From positions 1-64,000 of the IMG/VR virus record IMGVR_UViG_3300006947_000003: a stretch of 64,000 nt of DNA; one strand, 5' to 3'. Both the position numbers and the translations under genes were made by a program. Source of the stretch: a virus. The notes beneath the pieces are model-generated. The model saw only the letters and a program-made list of their open reading frames with translations. It had not been told where the DNA came from and did not search any database. Of this stretch, positions 60,476 to 64,000 are shown one piece after another; positions within the stretch are counted from its first letter, which is position 1, and each line of letters begins with the position of its first letter.

Positions 60476-62485
60476 TCTCCTATTTAATTTCATCACATCT
60501 CTCATTTCTATATCTACATTTTCAGCATCACGTTCGGGTATTGTAATAGGAACACCGTTTATGAGATAATTGTATTCGTTGATTAACCATGCTATATCTT
60601 TTTTAAATCCTATACATCTATTAGTACACATCATCGAATATACTCTAGCTAGAAATTCATCTTCGCGTTTCACTACAGGCTTATCTTTATAAAGCTTCAA
60701 ACCACTTAAATGTTCTAATAATGGGAAATTTGGGTTGGCCATAAAATTTTGATGTCTAAAATAGTCAGCATCAGACCATTGTCGATTATAAGGACCACCT
60801 AGTGATCTAATTCTATCTTCTTCCATCCATTTCCTACTTCCTGCGGTATGCGTGCCACCGAGGCGATTACAGTACTTTAAGCTGGCATAGATACCGCTGT
60901 GCTGATGTGTTCCTTTTGGCTTACCGTTTACAGAATCAATTGTGCCACCTACACATGTTTGAGGTGTTTGTTGATAATGTATTAAATTCCTAGGCGCTAC
61001 AATAAAATTATCTTGATTCCAAAACGTGTGTAACCTGGCCATTGTTTCTTGTGAAAGCATATTGAAGCCAGGATTCCATACTGAATATCCGCCGGTCATG
61101 CCGGTGAGTACTGAGCCTACGACTCCGTGGACACTACTGCTGGGCGGCGTTGTCACTGTGCCTGGAACATCGCCAGATCCCCATTTTGCTTCTTTAAGGA
61201 AATGAGCTGATTCATGCATTGTTGTAATTAAATGATCCCCAAAATCAGGCGAGGGAGCCGCCATTGAAATAGTCATCGAGTCTTGGGGGCCACGGATGTT
61301 CCTGCTTGAATTGCCTGAGGTAAACCCATACAGAATTGTTTGATTATTCATATCTGCTTTGTTGATTCTTCCAGCAATGTAGTCGTCTACCCAGGTTAAA
61401 TTCCCAGGATCAATCGAAAATTCATAGTCTATAATATAAAATGGAATTTTCTTAACATCAACGCCGCTATTTACTTCAGTTAAGTAAGGAGAAACTGGGC
61501 AATCCCACGAATCGATTGATTGTTTTAATTCTGACAGGTTAATATATTTGTTATCATGTCCATCCTGTAATGCTAATTTTATTGAAGATATGAACTCATT
61601 TTTTAAGTGATCTGATCCTATTCTATAAACCGTAATCTTTCCGCCATCTCGAGCCACATTGGAGTAGTAATGTTGATATACTTTTACAGTAGTATTAACC
61701 GATCCAATTGGCAGGCTAGCTAGCCTTGAAGCCCAAGGAACAAACTTGTCAAAATTTAATTTTGTGTCAACAACAGTAGTGCCTACCATAGCATTCTTGG
61801 TTACTTCAGGACCCATTATAGCAGTTATATCTATCGGAATTGTGTATAGCGATGGTTGAGTGCCACGCCAAGTTAAGTGTTCTATATATTTGTCGCCATC
61901 AAGTACTTCTATTTTAGACCAAAGAGATGTTAATACTTGGTCAACTGTAGTTCCGTCGTCTACCCATGTACATGGTGTACTTGCCCATCCTGTACCAATA
62001 GTCTGGTTGGACATTAGCATATCAATGTTAGGGATAGCTTTTTGTTTTTCCTCTGTGTCGGCGTTGTCAACTAACGCTTTTATTCTAGCTTGTTCTCTAG
62101 TTCTTACTGCTTGAAGCTCGTTTATTTTTATTTCTTCTATTTTGTCTGGCAGAACTGATGCTGGATTATATACAGTATAAACAGTATTATCGTCACCGAT
62201 AAACACATTGTCACTACCACTAGCAGATTTATTAGGTACCCAACTAGAATGGCCACCTGTAGGATCATCTTTTCTATGAACTTCTAAATCGTTTATAAAG
62301 ACATTTGAACTGCCGCCAACCGCAGGGTCGCCACAAGAAGTTGTGTCGCCTATTCTTACAGTATTTTGATCATTTGTTATTACATCAGCTGACCCTGTAG
62401 CATATAGGTTTTGATGAAATGGATTTGGTGTGGGTGATGCATGGCCGACATGTTTATCAACCCCTACCCTAGTTACTGCGGCCAT
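60467..62485 (-). CDS. PAAR-repeat tip protein fused to an HExxH metallopeptidase-like domain
   Basis: 672 aa. The first ~100 residues are PAAR-type: VGVDKHVGHASP, then VITNDQNTVRIGDTTSCGDP and VFINDLEVHRKDDPTGGHS, which sharpen the tail spike tip. The C-terminal part carries H424-E-S-A-H428 (TTMHESAHFL), the zinc-metallopeptidase motif, preceded by a Gly- and Ser-rich region. A further glutamate or histidine zinc ligand is not certain. PAAR proteins often carry toxin or enzyme tails, so this may be injected or cut host-surface protein. It is 2 bases from the spike gene. Confidence 0.8.
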   Translation of the reverse strand: MAAVTRVGVDKHVGHASPTPNPFHQNLYATGSADVITNDQNTVRIGDTTSCGDPAVGGSSNVFINDLEVHRKDDPTGGHSSWVPNKSASGSDNVFIGDDNTVYTVYNPASVLPDKIEEIKINELQAVRTREQARIKALVDNADTEEKQKAIPNIDMLMSNQTIGTGWASTPCTWVDDGTTVDQVLTSLWSKIEVLDGDKYIEHLTWRGTQPSLYTIPIDITAIMGPEVTKNAMVGTTVVDTKLNFDKFVPWASRLASLPIGSVNTTVKVYQHYYSNVARDGGKITVYRIGSDHLKNEFISSIKLALQDGHDNKYINLSELKQSIDSWDCPVSPYLTEVNSGVDVKKIPFYIIDYEFSIDPGNLTWVDDYIAGRINKADMNNQTILYGFTSGNSSRNIRGPQDSMTISMAAPSPDFGDHLITTMHESAHFLKEAKWGSGDVPGTVTTPPSSSVHGVVGSVLTGMTGGYSVWNPGFNMLSQETMARLHTFWNQDNFIVAPRNLIHYQQTPQTCVGGTIDSVNGKPKGTHQHSGIYASLKYCNRLGGTHTAGSRKWMEEDRIRSLGGPYNRQWSDADYFRHQNFMANPNFPLLEHLSGLKLYKDKPVVKREDEFLARVYSMMCTNRCIGFKKDIAWLINEYNYLINGVPITIPERDAENVDIEMRDVMKLNRRLL

Positions 62486-62487
62486 AC

Positions 62488-63873
62488 CTATTCTCCTGTG
62501 CTACTAGTACCGACTACTAATACGCCGTCTACACCTATTGTAACACTTACTTGACTAGTTAAGCCAGCGGCTGTTTTGTCTTGTGTAAAAGATGCCGGAT
62601 CATAATCTTCATGTTGTCCCCACGGTTCGTGGTTTGGTATTCTTGCTGTTGCTGATCCTGTATGTTCTGGCGGTAGATTGCCGCCAGAGTTCATGTGAAT
62701 TAACGCACCTTTTTGTAAAATGTTTCCTGTTGATCTTATTCCTATAGTCCCAACAGAGTCGATAGATGTAATACCTGTTGTTACTATATCAGTGTCACCA
62801 CTTGCCATCATATTAATATTCTTTGCTTTTACATTAAAGTTTTCATCTGCTGTAATATTATAATCGCCTTTTGTGTGAAGACTAACTGAGTCAGTAGCAA
62901 ATATATCAATTTTGCCTTCTGAAGTTATTTCAACCCAAGATGTACCTTTTGAGTTTGCTATGTATATTAAATCTTTCTTATCGTGTAATAGTATTTGAGC
63001 GCCTTTACCAGAACGTAATCTAATTAAGTTATTGTTGCCATCAATTGTTCCGTCATCCATACTAAACGAATGCCCTGGCTTCCTGTTCAAAATATCTATC
63101 TCACTTAATGTTAATGTGTCTGGGGAGTTTTTATATTTTTCTAATATAGCAGGATTGTCTTCTGGGTCAGGCACTGGTCTTCCTTTGGTCGACATACCTA
63201 ATACACTAGCAGGTGCTTCTCGTTCGATACTAGTTATGGTTGTTCCTCTAGTAGTATCAAATAACAATCCTTGGGTTTTAAGAGTAGTTGCCATCAGTTT
63301 ATCAAATGCCCATTTTACTTTTTGTACTGCTTCTAAACTTGCTTGTTTTATTGATTTTAAGTTTTTCTCTAATACAGGAAAGGTAATACCTGTTTCATAA
63401 AACGTGGCCTTGTCGGCATCACTAAATGATATATTTCCTTTATGTTTAGAACTGCCCCTTCCTATTGTTGTTGTATTTTGGAAAGCAGTTGGAATAAAAG
63501 CAATTATATAACCCTGTGCCCGGTCACCATTAGCAAACACAACTAAACAATTTGTGCCAACATCAGGTGCTGATATAGTTATGCCGTAACTTGAACTGCC
63601 GTCCCAAGTTTCTTTAGATCGTGTATTACTTCCGGTAGTGTACGGTGTATTGCCATAATGCGGCAATGCGATTGTAACATCGAGCCATGTATTTGGATTG
63701 TCAATTGAAGTATTGCTTGTAGCATCTATTAATGCTACAGACACTCTGTTGTTTTTTGTGGGATCACCCACAGCTTTTATTTCAGCAACAAACGGGCCTG
63801 CTTGGTCAGTCGGGCCGTACTGTTTGCCTGTACGAGTTTTATCTGTTTTGTAAACTGGTACTCTATTTTCCAT
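62488..63873 (-). CDS. Baseplate central spike (gp5-like)
   Basis: 461 aa. N-terminal OB-fold region (FVAEIKAVGDPTKNNRVSVALI) then GTNCLVVFANGDRAQGYIIAFIP; a beta-helix C-terminus with short turns (SLHTKGDYNITADENFNVKAKN, and TGITSIDSVGTIGIRSTGNIL) is the gp5C-like spike. It lacks the lysozyme domain found in T4 gp5. The tip is extended by the downstream PAAR protein. Confidence 0.8.
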   Translation of the reverse strand: MENRVPVYKTDKTRTGKQYGPTDQAGPFVAEIKAVGDPTKNNRVSVALIDATSNTSIDNPNTWLDVTIALPHYGNTPYTTGSNTRSKETWDGSSSYGITISAPDVGTNCLVVFANGDRAQGYIIAFIPTAFQNTTTIGRGSSKHKGNISFSDADKATFYETGITFPVLEKNLKSIKQASLEAVQKVKWAFDKLMATTLKTQGLLFDTTRGTTITSIEREAPASVLGMSTKGRPVPDPEDNPAILEKYKNSPDTLTLSEIDILNRKPGHSFSMDDGTIDGNNNLIRLRSGKGAQILLHDKKDLIYIANSKGTSWVEITSEGKIDIFATDSVSLHTKGDYNITADENFNVKAKNINMMASGDTDIVTTGITSIDSVGTIGIRSTGNILQKGALIHMNSGGNLPPEHTGSATARIPNHEPWGQHEDYDPASFTQDKTAAGLTSQVSVTIGVDGVLVVGTSSTGE

Positions 63874-63876
63874 AAT

Positions 63877-64000
63877 TTATCCCACGTTGTTCCAATCTAT
63901 GTCCATTGCCACAGTAACGTCGCCATCAGGAACATTTGTTTTCCAAGCTTCATATCCTGTTGTGCCTGGTTGGATATCTGCATGTATAGTAGATTCGCCT
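63877..64000 (-). CDS. Partial virion gene (C-terminal 40 residues)
   Basis: Only the last 40 codons are present. The end GDVTVAMDIDWNNVG and the position upstream of the spike gene suggest another baseplate protein; which one cannot be told from this fragment. It lies 3 bases from the gp5-like start. Confidence 0.55.
   Translation of the reverse strand, partial: GESTIHADIQPGTTGYEAWKTNVPDGDVTVAMDIDWNNVG

Noticed and set aside
1-64000. tRNA genes, CRISPR arrays or insertion sequences
   Set aside because: None seen: gene-free gaps are at most about 125 bases and contain only promoters, hairpins or ribosome binding sites; no spaced repeat array or transposase was found by eye.

Overview
This window looks like part of a large, AT-rich, T4-like marine myovirus (a relative of cyanophages and pelagiphages), or a metagenomic contig of one. 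The right third carries T4-type baseplate and tail genes in the order central spike (gp5-like), PAAR tip, gp25, gp6 (1175 aa), a 4329-aa giant baseplate protein and tail-fibre-like proteins. T4-type late promoter boxes are visible there. The left 39 kb is an accessory metabolic region in which almost every gene is on the minus strand and overlaps its neighbour by a few bases. Host identity cannot be read from the window.

Layout. (1) 1-3.4 kb: two radical SAM genes, a QueC-like PP-loop ATPase, IscU and an acyl-carrier-like protein. (2) 3.5-20.8 kb: an 18-gene unit headed by metK, with eight radical SAM genes, an Nfu scaffold, a PLP enzyme, DenV, a repeat-methyltransferase fusion, a glycosyltransferase-like gene and two unknown paralogues. 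(3) 21-27.3 kb: RuBisCO-like protein, adenine phosphoribosyltransferase, a phosphomannomutase-like HAD protein, two radical SAM genes and a carbamoyltransferase. (4) 27.4-39.1 kb: cupin, sugar nucleotidyltransferase, three SGNH-type proteins, several glycosyltransferase-like proteins, a PLC-like phosphodiesterase and ferredoxin/flavodoxin-NADP reductase. (5) 39.2-64 kb: virion genes, interrupted by one plus-strand radical SAM gene (59298-60455) with its own late promoter.

Each of the four accessory units begins with an exact consensus sigma-70 promoter (TTGACA, 17-bp spacer, TATAAT). One of these fires from inside the terminator that ends the late structural unit. Host RNA polymerase therefore probably reads the accessory units early, while the virion genes use TATAAATA late promoters.

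The outstanding feature is 13 radical SAM enzymes together with what looks like their own supply chain: SAM (MetK), Fe-S clusters (IscU, Nfu), electrons (Fpr), and possibly recycling of the spent 5'-deoxyadenosyl or adenine part (RuBisCO-like protein, APRT, cupin). Eleven of the 13 share an N-terminal SPASM/twitch-like cysteine module ahead of the radical SAM core. I infer that the island builds or modifies a glycan, peptide or nucleic-acid decoration, but the substrate is unknown. Functional names come from motifs read by eye; no database search was run.
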